Of a DNA stretch of 64,000 bases, positions 63,560 to 64,000 are shown in pieces (position 1 is the first letter of the stretch; every line of letters starts with the position of its first letter). The stretch is from assembly GCA_047517485.1 (NCBI GenBank), contig JAKZSU010000012.1, forward strand, positions 1 through 64,000. Direction: 5' to 3'. The notes under the pieces were generated by a model. That model had not been told where the DNA came from. It searched no databases and was given only the letters and a program-made list of their open reading frames with translations. Both the position numbers and the translations under genes were made by a program. The DNA comes from JAKZSU01 sp047517485. GTDB lineage: Bacteria; Pseudomonadota; Alphaproteobacteria; UBA7887.

Positions 63560-64000
<441 letters not shown>

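Overview
The window comes from a high-GC alphaproteobacterium, most likely of the Rhodospirillales type or a relative. Support for this comes from gene order and gene types: rpoZ-relA/spoT-pdxJ-acpS-lepB-rnc-era-recO is a typical alphaproteobacterial cluster; HemB has the metal-ligand-poor active site known from that class; and glnB-glnA, an LdtR-type MarR regulator, a Bpt/Ate-type transferase and TakP-type TRAP binding proteins are also present. No rRNA, tRNA, CRISPR array or complete insertion sequence was seen. I found 62 protein genes.

Layout. 1-803 has no convincing gene; it is less GC-rich and carries a 24-bp-period tandem repeat resembling transposon ends. 804-1760 holds a DUF1330 gene and, convergent to it, an Hsp20 gene with a heat-shock (RpoH) promoter and a ROSE-like RNA thermometer. 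1827-5772 is a translationally coupled three-gene catabolic operon (HpcH/HpaI aldolase, D-2-hydroxyacid dehydrogenase, NDP-forming acyl-CoA synthetase). 5828-8541 is an ECF sigma factor coupled to a membrane-anchored VWA/YfbK protein. 8548-18002 is mixed housekeeping: enoyl-CoA hydratase, Sel1 protein, an unassigned TIM barrel, threonine dehydratase, lytic transglycosylase, dapA-smpB-GPx, type 5 UDG, NYN nuclease, folK. 18114-28377 is the conserved core cluster from rpoZ to parC, interrupted after relA/spoT by a 267-bp palindromic mosaic element.

28388-35604 holds a TetR regulator with a readable autoregulated promoter, then a TRAP dctQM pair facing three tandem TakP-like binding-protein genes. 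35664-45487 has protein-turnover, transport and acyl-CoA genes (Bpt, SLC13, thioesterase, FAD oxidase-chrA pair, penicillin acylase-CaiB pair). 45567-53208 has a YheT hydrolase, hemB, a valine-degradation operon (isobutyryl-CoA dehydrogenase, HIBYL-CoA hydrolase, mmsB), an LdtR-like regulator, dgkA and glutaryl-CoA dehydrogenase. 53252-57946 has pyrC, a stand-alone AsnC domain, a DEAD-box helicase and a small hydrolase. 57958-61691 has three tandem related lipoproteins behind parE. The right end is glnB-glnA, with a sigma-54 promoter before glnB and a strong terminator after glnA.

The candidates I consider least explained by known annotation are the interleaved palindromic element at the relA/spoT stop codon, the sigma/VWA pair, the three-lipoprotein family after parE, and the aldolase-dehydrogenase-CoA ligase operon. 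All functional statements rest on recognised motifs and context; no database search was possible.
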